Shown: positions 1-6,619 of the stretch, in pieces | Layout: each line of letters begins with the position of its first letter | How positions within the stretch are numbered: the stretch's first letter is position 1 | From: Chloroflexota bacterium | GTDB taxonomy: Bacteria; Chloroflexota; UBA6077; FW602-bin22; JACPQP01 | Assembly: GCA_016190465.1 (NCBI GenBank) | Contig: JACPQP010000574.1 | Location: forward strand, 1 to 12,559 | DNA length: 12,559 nt | Reading direction: 5' to 3' | Translations under genes and position numbers: made by a program | The notes under the pieces: generated by a model | Databases searched by the model: none | Told to the model about the DNA's origin: nothing | What the model saw: only the letters and a program-made list of their open reading frames with translations

Positions 1-40
1 CCCCTACCCCTCTCCCACTGGGAGAGGGGTAGGGGGTGAG
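1..40. repeat. Hairpin repeat, CCCTCTCCC/GGGAGAGGG family
   Basis: Arms 1-17 and 19-35 are perfectly complementary (17 bp) around a single C, followed by a G-rich GGTGAGGG tail. The same core and tail occur at the right end of the window (12456-12559) and in degenerate form near 9320-9390. Such hairpin repeats are common between genes in Chloroflexi-like genomes. It could also stop transcription, but there is no T tract. Confidence 0.8.
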
Positions 41-45
41 GGCTG

Positions 46-80
46 CGTTCATCTGCGGCTATCTGCGGTTTCAGCTCCGC
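46..80. repeat. Dispersed repeat, ATCTGCG(T/G)CTATCTGCGG family, single arm
   Basis: Positions 51-80 match 985-1014 at 28 of 30 bases, in the same orientation. Each copy holds two ATCTGCG units followed by a CTCCGC end. It lies downstream of the minus-strand BON gene that ends at 149 and has no coding sign. Confidence 0.7.
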
Positions 81-90
81 AGCCCCGGGC

Positions 91-128
91 CTCCGACTGA
101 CTGCTGATTACCTATGGCTACGTACTCA
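91..128 (-). repeat. Dispersed repeat, TGAGTAC...AATCAGCAGTCA family
   Basis: Positions 99-128 match 11531-11560 at 27 of 30 bases, and the 91-110 part is related in inverted orientation to 5957-5981. On the minus strand it begins with TGAGTAC and GTAGCCATA and lies 20 bases beyond the stop of the BON gene. The copy at 11531-11560 sits at the very end of the SDR gene. Confidence 0.7.
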
Positions 129-148
129 CCCTGCGCGAGCTCACTGCC

Positions 149-820
149 TCAGGCGGCGATCGCGAGCTCGTTGAGGACCTCCACGACGCCGGCGGTGAAC
201 CGGGCATCTTCCTCGGCGGCTTGTCGCTCGGCAGGGCGATCGACTCCCCCGTACAGGCGCACGACGCCGTTGTGCACCCGCGCGCTGATGCGCGTGGCAT
301 CGGTGATGCGCGCGTCACGGCTGAGCGCCGCGCGCACGTCGGCGGCGATCTCCGTGTCCGGCCGCCGACGCTGGGGAGAGACGGCCAGTTGGTCGACCAC
401 GTCGACGACGCCGACAGTGTGCCAGGCATCGTCGATGGCCGCCCGCCGTTCGGACTGACTCGCGACGACTCCAGACAGCGTGACGACGCCGCCGGCGACG
501 CTCACCACGATGCCCTTGTCGTCGACCCGGGGATCCCCGCGCAGCGCGTTGACCACGTCCGCGCTGATGTCGGCCTCGGTCCGGGCGCTGAGGGGGGAGA
601 CGGCGATCCGGTTGTGGACGGCCCGGACCCCCTTGATGCGCCAGGCATCCTCCGAGGCCGCGAGTTTCTCCGAGGCCTGGCGGACCAGGCCGGTCAGGGT
701 GACTTTGCCGTCGTCGACCGTAACCTCGACGTGGGTCGCATCCAGACGAGTGTCCCACGCCAGCGTGTCTCGGACGTAGGCGGCGATCTGCTCGTCGGGG
801 AGCCGTTCTTCCAGTGCCAT
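149..820 (-). CDS. Triple BON-domain protein (OsmY-like, no signal peptide)
   Basis: A 223-residue protein made almost wholly of three BON domains at about residues 8-75, 82-148 and 156-222. Each shows the family pattern: an amphipathic helix rich in D/E and A, a beta hairpin ending in a G-x-V-x-L-x-G-x-V signature (for example GGVVTLSGVV near 110-119), a second helix, and a final V-x-V-V-x-x-L strand. BON domains are known from OsmY, secretins and other envelope proteins and are thought to bind phospholipid. No signal peptide or membrane segment is visible, so a cytoplasmic or membrane-surface site is likely. The ATG at 820 was chosen because GGAGG lies about seven bases upstream. A longer reading to 958 runs into a dispersed repeat. 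It is paralogous to the protein at 1145-1825. The exact role is unknown. Confidence 0.88.
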   Translation of the reverse strand: MALEERLPDEQIAAYVRDTLAWDTRLDATHVEVTVDDGKVTLTGLVRQASEKLAASEDAWRIKGVRAVHNRIAVSPLSARTEADISADVVNALRGDPRVDDKGIVVSVAGGVVTLSGVVASQSERRAAIDDAWHTVGVVDVVDQLAVSPQRRRPDTEIAADVRAALSRDARITDATRISARVHNGVVRLYGGVDRPAERQAAEEDARFTAGVVEVLNELAIAA

Positions 821-930
821 CGTCTGGCCTCCGTTCAGTCGATCTGTCGATTGAACGGATTGGCCACTCGGTAACCCGTTCAATCCGCTCCTGAAATCCG
901 TTGAAAGCCCCCGTGCGCCAGGCACGAACG

Positions 931-1014
931 ATAACCGCAGATGAACGCAGATAAACACAGATAAGCAGTCAACTATCTACGTGCATCTGCGTCTATCTGC
1001 GGTTTCCGCTCCGC
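931..1014. repeat. Inverted dispersed repeat, AACCGCAGAT...ATCTGCGGTT
   Basis: Arms 933-952 and 985-1004 are complementary at 18 of 20 positions around a 32-base centre. The right arm plus its flank (985-1014) is a second copy of 51-80. It fills much of the 324-base gap between the two BON genes. The rest of that gap shows only a modest hairpin at 1094-1119, and no clear promoter was found. Confidence 0.75.
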
Positions 1015-1093
1015 ACCACTCGCCCGTCTCCCCGTCGCTCGCTAAGTAGGTATCAGGAAGTTTTTGATGGTTTTGGGGACACCCCGAACCCCG

Positions 1094-1119
1094 CCAGGAC
1101 GGGCTGCGGCCCTTCCTGG
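1094..1119. other. Hairpin downstream of the second BON gene
   Basis: Arms 1094-1103 and 1110-1119 pair at 9 of 10 positions around a six-base loop. It starts 26 bases beyond the stop of the BON gene at 1145 in the direction of transcription. No T tract follows on the minus strand, so a role as transcription terminator or mRNA end stabiliser is only possible. Confidence 0.35.
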
Positions 1120-1144
1120 ACCTTCCCGAGACCATCGCGAACTT

Positions 1145-1825
1145 TCAGCGACCTACGTCGGGGGCGGGCTGCACCTGGAGCTCGTTGACGACGTTGCGAA
1201 CCCCCGCCGTCCACCAGGCGACCTCATCGGCGAGCCACTTCTGCTCGATGGTGGAGACGGTTCCGCGCAGGTAGACAGTCCCGTTCATCACCGATACCTG
1301 GATTCGCGTTGGGTCGATCCGGATGTTTCGGGCGAGGTCATTTCGCACCTCGGCCGCGATCTCCTCGTCGGTCCGCGTGGGCTTCGGCGCGATGACGATG
1401 TTGTTGACGACGTCGATCACGCCCACCACTGACCAGGCATCCGCCTCGGCGTAGGACTTCTCGGTGTACGATTCGACCGTGCCCGAGAGATAGACTACCC
1501 CGCCGACGGTCTTGACCTCGACTTTGTCCTCGTCGACCCACACGTCGCGCTTGAGCGCGGCGCGTACGTCGATGGTGATGTCTTCGTCGCGCCGCGGGGT
1601 GACTGGCTGCACCCGCAGCTCGTTGACCACGTCGACCACCCCTTTGATCCGGTTCACGATGTCGGCGGCCGTCCGCTTCTCGAAGTAGCTCGGGACCGTG
1701 CCCCGCAGATGGACAACCCCGCCGACGACCTCGGCGTCGACGTTGCTCGCGTCGACCCGGATGTCGCAGGTGAGCGCCTCGAGCACGTCTTGCCTGATGT
1801 CGGCGTCGGCTCGCGTGGTCGCCAT
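1145..1825 (-). CDS. Triple BON-domain protein (paralogue)
   Basis: A 226-residue protein with three BON domains at about residues 6-73, 80-146 and 153-219, ending in a short charged tail. The hairpin motifs GGVVHLRGTV (35-44), GGVVYLSGTV (108-117) and NGTVYLRGTV (181-190) are clear. The start is well supported: GGAGGAGG lies about eight bases before the ATG at 1825. No signal peptide or membrane helix is present. OsmY, the best known member, has two BON domains and is exported; this protein differs in both respects. It lies upstream of the related gene at 149-820, separated by a 324-base repeat-bearing gap, and about 200 bases downstream of the MglA-like GTPase on the same strand. A tandem duplication is the simplest origin. 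Function is not known. Confidence 0.88.
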   Translation of the reverse strand: MATTRADADIRQDVLEALTCDIRVDASNVDAEVVGGVVHLRGTVPSYFEKRTAADIVNRIKGVVDVVNELRVQPVTPRRDEDITIDVRAALKRDVWVDEDKVEVKTVGGVVYLSGTVESYTEKSYAEADAWSVVGVIDVVNNIVIAPKPTRTDEEIAAEVRNDLARNIRIDPTRIQVSVMNGTVYLRGTVSTIEQKWLADEVAWWTAGVRNVVNELQVQPAPDVGR

Positions 1826-1847
1826 GCGCTGACCTCCTCCGTCGAGT

Positions 1848-1953
1848 GCTGGGGGTCAGGTGCCAGGCGTCGGTACCAGTCCCAGCCCCAATCCCCGACA
1901 GCCGAGCCCTGACACCCGACGCCCAGCGCCCGACACCGGCGCTGGGGTCGGGT
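1848..1953. repeat. Dispersed repeat, GGTCAGGTGCCAGG family, with strong hairpin
   Basis: The 15-base core gggtcaggtgccagg near 1855-1869 recurs at 5873-5887. The right half folds into a hairpin: 1914-1930 pairs with 1938-1953 over 16 base pairs with one bulged G (1921). It occupies most of the 201-base gap between the GTPase stop and the BON start. It may end the GTPase transcript, although no T tract follows. Confidence 0.7.
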
Positions 1954-2026
1954 GAGCGCGGTGCAAGCGGTGTGCCAGAGAGGTCACGGCAGGAAGACAG
2001 GGCGGAGGATTCAGATCAACACCCGC

Positions 2027-2602
2027 TCAGAGCTTGCCAATGATGAGCTTGCTGATCGCCCGTAGTGTCGGGAATACGCCGACACCGGTGGTTGCCACGG
2101 CCGTGAAGCTCGGGGCTCCCACGTGGTTGAGGCGTGCTTCGAGGATGGGCACCGGAACGGCGTCGGGCGCGTCCCGCTTGTTGTACTGGAACACGAGGGG
2201 CATCGTGGTGAGCGACTTCCCTTGCGCGGCCAGGATCCGGGAGAGCTCCTGGAAGCTCTGGAGCGTCGCCTTGAAGCGGCTTCGCTGAGAATCGGCGACG
2301 AACACGACCCCATCCGCGCCATTGAGAACGGTCACGCGCGTGCGCTCGTAAAGTGGCTGCCCCGGAACGGTAAACAGGTGGAAGCGCACCCGGTAGCCCT
2401 CGACCGTGCCCAGGTCCAGGGGCAAGAAGTCGAAGAAGAGTGTCCGCTCCGTCTCCGTCGCGATCGTCACGAGTTCGCCCGTAGCAAACGCCGGAGCGTG
2501 ACTGTGGACGTGGGTGAGATTGCTCGTCTTGCCGCCAAAACCGGGGCCGTAGTAGACGATCTTGCAGTGAACCTCGCCGGCCGCGACGTTTATGAGCGCC
2601 AT
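2027..2602 (-). CDS. mglA: MglA-like small Ras-superfamily GTPase
   Basis: A 191-residue protein, close to the roughly 195 residues of Myxococcus MglA. Visible motifs are the P-loop GPGFGGKT (19-26), the switch II segment TVPGQ (78-82), ADSQ (103-106) and NKRD (141-144) for guanine recognition, and VATTGVGVF near the C-terminus. Thr78 in place of the usual switch II Asp is a hallmark of the MglA group. In motile bacteria MglA-GTP marks a cell pole, and MglB, a Roadblock protein, is its GTPase-activating partner. Many non-gliding bacteria carry such pairs with no known role. The ATG at 2602 lies inside the end of the mglB-like gene (13-base overlap), which suggests translational coupling, and no strong ribosome site is seen. 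Family assignment is firm. A polarity or motility role here is only inference. Confidence 0.93.
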   Translation of the reverse strand: MALINVAAGEVHCKIVYYGPGFGGKTSNLTHVHSHAPAFATGELVTIATETERTLFFDFLPLDLGTVEGYRVRFHLFTVPGQPLYERTRVTVLNGADGVVFVADSQRSRFKATLQSFQELSRILAAQGKSLTTMPLVFQYNKRDAPDAVPVPILEARLNHVGAPSFTAVATTGVGVFPTLRAISKLIIGKL

Positions 2603-3129
2603 AGCTCGTCGGGCTCGCTCGAGCCCGCCTCGCGAAAGAGCGCTTCAATCGTCCGGATCGCGGTCGCCTGGAAGTCCGCGAGTGGCATTGCCGTCTCCGC
2701 TCCCACTTCATCACCTTCAGCGATGGATCGTGCCAGGTCGGCCGACGCCTGAGCCGTGAGGTACTTCACCAACCCCAGTTGCGTGCCGGCGGTGAAGCCG
2801 ACCGAGAGCACACACCGTTCTCCAACCAACGTCGTCAGGACGTTCGACCGCTCTCCCTGCTGGAGCGTCATTCGAAACCGGTATTCGTGTAGCATGCGCG
2901 CGATCTGGCGTGACGCCGCGAAGTTGGCGGCCAGGAGGGCACCAAACGCAACGACGTCCAGCCCGCTCGGCTCTCCCTGGCGGCAAATGAGCTGACCACT
3001 GGTGTCCGTGAGCAACGCATACTGCGCGCCGGCCTCGCCAACCAGTTGGCCAATGCGAGCCTCGATCGCCGCGATGCTACTGGGCGTCAGGATGAGGTTG
3101 CTGAGTGAAGCTTCCACTATGCGCCTCAT
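2590..3129 (-). CDS. mglB: MglB-like Roadblock/LC7-domain protein
   Basis: A 179-residue protein with a Roadblock/LC7 fold at about residues 15-125: helix, the strand pair AQYALLTDTSGQLICRQG (35-52), a central helix FGALLAANFAASRQIARML (62-80), then strands ending in CVLSVGF (106-112) and a helix. The tail 130-179 extends past the usual domain. Roadblock proteins form dimers and act with small GTPases. Next to an MglA-like GTPase this is most likely its regulator, as MglB is for MglA. The gene overlaps the GTPase by 13 bases and precedes it, the usual order. The ATG at 3129 has no recognisable Shine-Dalgarno sequence, but GATAAT ends five bases before it, which suggests a leaderless transcript. 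A c-di-AMP riboswitch lies further upstream (3480-3604). Confidence 0.85.
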   Translation of the reverse strand: MRRIVEASLSNLILTPSSIAAIEARIGQLVGEAGAQYALLTDTSGQLICRQGEPSGLDVVAFGALLAANFAASRQIARMLHEYRFRMTLQQGERSNVLTTLVGERCVLSVGFTAGTQLGLVKYLTAQASADLARSIAEGDEVGAETAMPLADFQATAIRTIEALFREAGSSEPDELWRS

Positions 3130-3134
3130 CGGGG

Positions 3135-3164
3135 ATTATCGCTTGTCGGACAAGGACAGCTCAA
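3135..3164 (-). promoter_or_regulatory. Putative leaderless promoter of the mglB-like gene
   Basis: On the minus strand TTGAGC (3164-3159) and GATAAT (3140-3135) are 18 bases apart. The -10 box ends five bases before the ATG, so transcription would begin at or next to the start codon. The absence of a ribosome-binding site fits a leaderless mRNA. The match is good but not perfect (4 of 6 and 5 of 6). Confidence 0.45.
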
Positions 3165-3189
3165 TGGGAAAAGCGGATGGGAAAAGCGA
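3164..3189. repeat. Tandem 13-base repeat, two copies
   Basis: atgggaaaagcgg (3164-3176) is followed directly by atgggaaaagcga (3177-3189), 12 of 13 identical. It sits just upstream of the putative mglB promoter and may be a slippage duplication or a protein-binding site. Confidence 0.5.
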
Positions 3190-3198
3190 GGAGGTGCT

Positions 3199-3238
3199 GC
3201 TTGGCGCAGTGTGCAGCCGGTTGCCCACTGCGCCAAGC
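3199..3238. promoter_or_regulatory. Perfect 13-bp inverted repeat upstream of mglB-like gene
   Basis: Arms 3199-3211 (gcttggcgcagtg) and 3226-3238 are fully complementary with a 14-base centre. No T tract follows on either side. It may be an operator, an RNA hairpin in the riboswitch read-through transcript, or a repeat-derived element. Confidence 0.5.
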
Positions 3239-3422
3239 CTCACGCGGAGTCTGACATTGTCACCGTCTGCCCGTGACCTGTGGGGAGGAACTGGCCACCT
3301 CACGAGCTCTCACGCCCTTACTCACGCGACGTATGGGATGGCTTGGAATCCCGTGGCCGCCGAGGGCGATGATCAGCGCCAACGCCGGATCAACAGAGGG
3401 ATCAGCGATCCTGGCCGTCCGC

Positions 3423-3464
3423 CGGAAGAGGAAAAGGCCAGAGGGTGCGCGCACCCTCTGGCCT
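3423..3464 (-). terminator. Intrinsic terminator, probable expression platform of the riboswitch
   Basis: Positions 3435-3464 form a perfect 30-base palindrome (15 bp if fully paired), followed on the minus strand by TTTTCCTCTTCC (3434-3423). This is a GC-rich stem with a pyrimidine/T tail. It begins 15 bases after the c-di-AMP aptamer, the usual place for the expression platform of a transcription-attenuating riboswitch. For known ydaO-class riboswitches ligand binding usually turns expression off. I did not find a convincing antiterminator by eye, so the switching mechanism is inference. Confidence 0.75.
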
Positions 3465-3479
3465 CGTTAACATGCGCGT

Positions 3480-3604
3480 CCCTCTTTCAAATGCCTGCGG
3501 GGTTAGCTGTCGGGTTCGGCCTGAAAGAGATAGCCTATCTGGACGACTCCAGAATTCACCCCGCTGAGTGGGTCCCCCGCTCTCCGCTTCGGAGATTCGG
3601 CCTA
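3480..3604 (-). promoter_or_regulatory. c-di-AMP riboswitch aptamer (ydaO/yuaA class)
   Basis: Read on the minus strand from 3604, the RNA carries the conserved ydaO landmarks in order: GCCGAAUCUCCG, a small hairpin (3595-3581), GGGGGACCCA, GGGGUGAAUUC, a closed hairpin (3553-3538), AUAGGCUAUCUC, GGCCGAACCCGACAGCUAAC, CCCGCAGGC. An 8-bp stem joins CUCUUUCA (3529-3522) to UGAAAGAG (3489-3482). This order and spacing match the c-di-AMP riboswitch family as I know it. A consensus promoter precedes it (3619-3647) and an intrinsic terminator follows (3435-3464). Known members control cell wall hydrolases, potassium and osmolyte transport. Here the next intact gene on the strand is the mglB-like gene, whose start is about 350 bases on. 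No plus-strand gene is supported in this gap. Confidence 0.93.
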
Positions 3605-3618
3605 TTCACTTTGCGGCC

Positions 3619-3647
3619 ATTATACGCATGGCTTGACAGGCTGTCAA
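3619..3647 (-). promoter_or_regulatory. Consensus sigma-70-type promoter of the riboswitch RNA
   Basis: On the minus strand TTGACA (3647-3642) and TATAAT (3624-3619) are exactly 17 bases apart, an ideal consensus promoter. Transcription would begin near 3612, about eight bases before the aptamer. The -35 box is one arm of a perfect dyad, TTGACAG-G-CTGTCAA (3633-3647), which could bind a regulator or be chance. It lies beyond the fumC stop, so the riboswitch RNA is a separate transcript. Confidence 0.85.
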
Positions 3648-3699
3648 CCCCCAGCGCATAAGAGCGATGTAAGAGGTGTTCTTGCTGATCGGTACGTTC

Positions 3700-5121
<1,422 letters not shown>

Positions 5122-5160
5122 CAGAATGGAACCTCCGCACTCACCAACGGCAACTCTCGC

Positions 5161-5186
5161 CCATCCAGCCCATCCAGCCCATCCAG
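5161..5186. repeat. Short tandem repeat CCATCCAGC, about three copies
   Basis: Three 9-base units (5161-5169, 5170-5178, 5179-5186, the last lacking its final base) lie in the 322-base gap between fumC and the small plus-strand gene, 40 bases upstream of the fumC start. No coding sign. It may affect fumC leader length through slippage. Confidence 0.6.
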
Positions 5187-5202
5187 AAGGGCACCTTTTG
5201 GA

Positions 5203-5246
5203 TCAGCGATCACCGCTGACGGTCGGCGCCAGCGGCGGATCGCTGA
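5203..5246. promoter_or_regulatory. Long inverted repeat in the fumC / small-gene divergent region
   Basis: Arms 5203-5211 (tcagcgatc) and 5238-5246 are perfectly complementary, and an inner pair (5213-5218 with 5230-5235) can extend the stem. It lies 82-125 bases upstream of fumC and upstream of the promoter at 5321-5348. A shared operator or a leader hairpin are both possible. Confidence 0.35.
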
Positions 5247-5320
5247 ACATGCATCAGTCTAGCGCATGCGCGGAGAGGTGTCAAAAGACAGCATAGCGGG
5301 CAAATCGCGTGCAGATAGAG

Positions 5321-5348
5321 TTGCATCGCCGGAGTTTCGCGATATAAT
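5321..5348 (+). promoter_or_regulatory. Putative promoter of the 83-aa gene
   Basis: TATAAT (5343-5348) is a perfect -10 box. A weak -35, TTGCAT (5321-5326), lies 16 bases before it. Transcription would start near 5355, leaving a leader of about 90 bases before the ATG at 5444. Confidence 0.5.
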
Positions 5349-5443
5349 GGTGGGAAGAGTGCGATCAATACCGGGTCACGCGATGTCCGCCGGTGGTGTC
5401 GCCGATAGATTCTCTATTGACAAGGTGACAAGGAGCAGGAGTA

Positions 5444-5695
5444 ATGGTGAGCTTCCGTCGTGTTCCGCCCGAGGAGGCGGCGCAATACGCGCAGCGAAAG
5501 GCGCGGGTTGATCTCTCCAGCTACCGTGAGTTCTTGTCCTCGCTGAAGAGTGGCGATTGGGGCGAGGTCAGACTCGATCCGGGCGAGAAGAAGCCCACCG
5601 TCAAGCGTCGCTTGACGGTCGCCGCGAAAGAAGCCGATCACGACATCACCTACAAGCGGTCCGACGAACACCACATTCGCTTCCAGGTCGCGTAG
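5444..5695 (+). CDS. Conserved-looking small hypothetical protein (83 aa)
   Basis: I do not recognise this family. The 83-residue protein starts MVSFRRVPPEEAAQYAQR, has a charged helical first half (about 8-40), then a beta-like stretch GDWGEVRL, a Lys/Arg-rich centre (EKKPTVKRRL, 48-57) and ends HHIRFQVA. It has no signal peptide, membrane helix or cysteine and is strongly charged. The first part, a helix followed by a basic beta region, would suit nucleic acid or protein binding, but that is a guess. The ATG at 5444 is supported by AAGGAGCAGGAG just upstream and by a TATAAT promoter at 5343. It stands alone between fumC (divergent) and a repeat-filled gap. Its reading frame uses high-GC third positions, which supports a real gene. 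Confidence 0.75.
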   Translation: MVSFRRVPPEEAAQYAQRKARVDLSSYREFLSSLKSGDWGEVRLDPGEKKPTVKRRLTVAAKEADHDITYKRSDEHHIRFQVA

Positions 5696-5715
5696 CTCCC
5701 CGCGTCTCTTCCGCT

Positions 5716-5745
5716 GGGCTCGCGACGAGCGACCGTCACGAGCCC
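5716..5745 (+). terminator. Possible terminator after the 83-aa gene
   Basis: Arms gggctcg (5716-5722) and cgagccc (5739-5745) pair perfectly 21 bases beyond the stop codon, followed by CCCTCCTTT. The T content is low, so the call is tentative. Confidence 0.4.
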
Positions 5746-5865
5746 CCCTCCTTTAGCCAGATAGCCAAACGTGACACTGCTGTCATCTTCCGGTTCACCG
5801 CCCGGCCATCTCCGCCGTCTACACTCATAGTATCACGGTTGTACGCGAGGGATCCTCGCCGTTGC

Positions 5866-5919
5866 GTGCCAGGGGTCAGGTGCCAGGTCTCGGGACCGCC
5901 GACACCTGACTCCTGGCAC
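5866..5919. repeat. Dispersed repeat, GTGCCAGGGGTCAGGTG hairpin
   Basis: Arms 5866-5882 and 5903-5919 are complementary at 16 of 17 positions around a 20-base loop. It shares its core with 1848-1953 and 11418-11501. It lies in the 357-base gap 5696-6052, which also holds another repeat (5957-6036) and no gene that I can support. Confidence 0.75.
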
Positions 5920-5956
5920 CCGATCCCCGGCTCCCCTGAGTGCGTAGCAACACGCG

Positions 5957-6036
5957 GTCAGCAGTCAGCCGTCAGTCGGAGGCTGTCCGATGGCTGCCTG
6001 GCGCTCCTGACGACTGACCACTGATCACTGACGACT
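5957..6036 (+). repeat. Dispersed repeat, TCAGCAGTCA...CGGAGGCTGTCCGAT family
   Basis: Positions 5957-5995 are related, in inverted orientation, to 11505-11543 and to 88-110 (shared elements tcagcagtca, tcggag, ctgtccgat). The rest, to 6036, is a run of degenerate TGACGACTGACCACTGATCACTG units. It ends just before the ribosome site of the next gene. Confidence 0.65.
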
Positions 6037-6052
6037 CCTTAGAGGTGGTCAC

Positions 6053-6619
6053 TTGGCCAACCGACGGCTCCGCGTGCCCACGCTTGTCTGGGCCATCGTC
6101 ATTGGTCTGCTCGTGCTCCTCCTGGCCTCCGGGCTGGTTCCCAGACCTCGGTCCGAGCAGTCCGCCACAGCAGCGGGGAACCTGGCTGGCCGGGGGCAGG
6201 AGATCGTCGTCCACTACGTTGTGGCGCCGAGAGTCAAGACGGCGCCGCCTGCCCGCGACGTCATTCGCCGCACCGCGGTGTTCCCTGGTCTGGCCGAATT
6301 CACTGTCCACGGCGTCAGAAGCGTGATAGCGGATGCGGGCGGGCGACAAATCGTCGTCGATTCCACGATCCAGAGCCAGCGTCCCGGTCCGGTTCTGCCT
6401 CAGCAGGAGATCCACATCGAGCTGACCGATGCCACCGGCCAGCCGCTGGGCGAGCCTGGCGCCTCGCCATCTCTTGCCACGCCGCTGATCGCCGGCGATG
6501 AGCGGCGCTACACGTTGACCTGGCCGGTGCCGCCGGCGCTCACCCAGGCCCGCCTCCGCGTCTGGACGAGCAACGCCGCCGAGGCCGCGGTCTTCGCGCT
6601 GGCGATGGGAGACGAGTGA
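6053..6619 (+). CDS. Membrane-anchored protein of unknown function
   Basis: A 188-residue protein that I do not recognise. After a short basic start (MANRRLRVP) there is one hydrophobic segment at about residues 9-29, then an extracytoplasmic region of mixed beta character (EIVVHYVV, RQIVVDSTI, EIHIELTD, RRYTLTW) with no cysteine. This topology suits an N-in anchored or signal-peptide-bearing exported protein with a beta-sandwich. Translation is taken from TTG at 6053 because GAGGTGG lies a few bases before it and the membrane segment is then well placed. Its TGA overlaps the GTG that can begin the next gene (GTGA, 6616-6619), so the two are almost certainly co-translated. A shared role at the cell surface with the propeller protein is inference. 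Confidence 0.8.
   Translation: MANRRLRVPTLVWAIVIGLLVLLLASGLVPRPRSEQSATAAGNLAGRGQEIVVHYVVAPRVKTAPPARDVIRRTAVFPGLAEFTVHGVRSVIADAGGRQIVVDSTIQSQRPGPVLPQQEIHIELTDATGQPLGEPGASPSLATPLIAGDERRYTLTWPVPPALTQARLRVWTSNAAEAAVFALAMGDE

Noticed and set aside
221..874. Plus-strand frame of 217 codons opposite the first BON gene
   Set aside because: Asp/Val-rich shadow of a gene with three clear BON domains.
821..958. Longer start for the first BON gene
   Set aside because: The extra 46 codons translate a dispersed repeat; GGAGG supports the ATG at 820.
3199..3238. Second intrinsic terminator upstream of mglB
   Set aside because: The stem is perfect but the loop is long (14 bases) and no T tract follows on either strand, so it is kept only as an inverted repeat.
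3002..3661. Plus-strand frame of 219 codons
   Set aside because: It crosses the antisense of the mglB start, the terminator palindrome and the riboswitch; no domain is seen.
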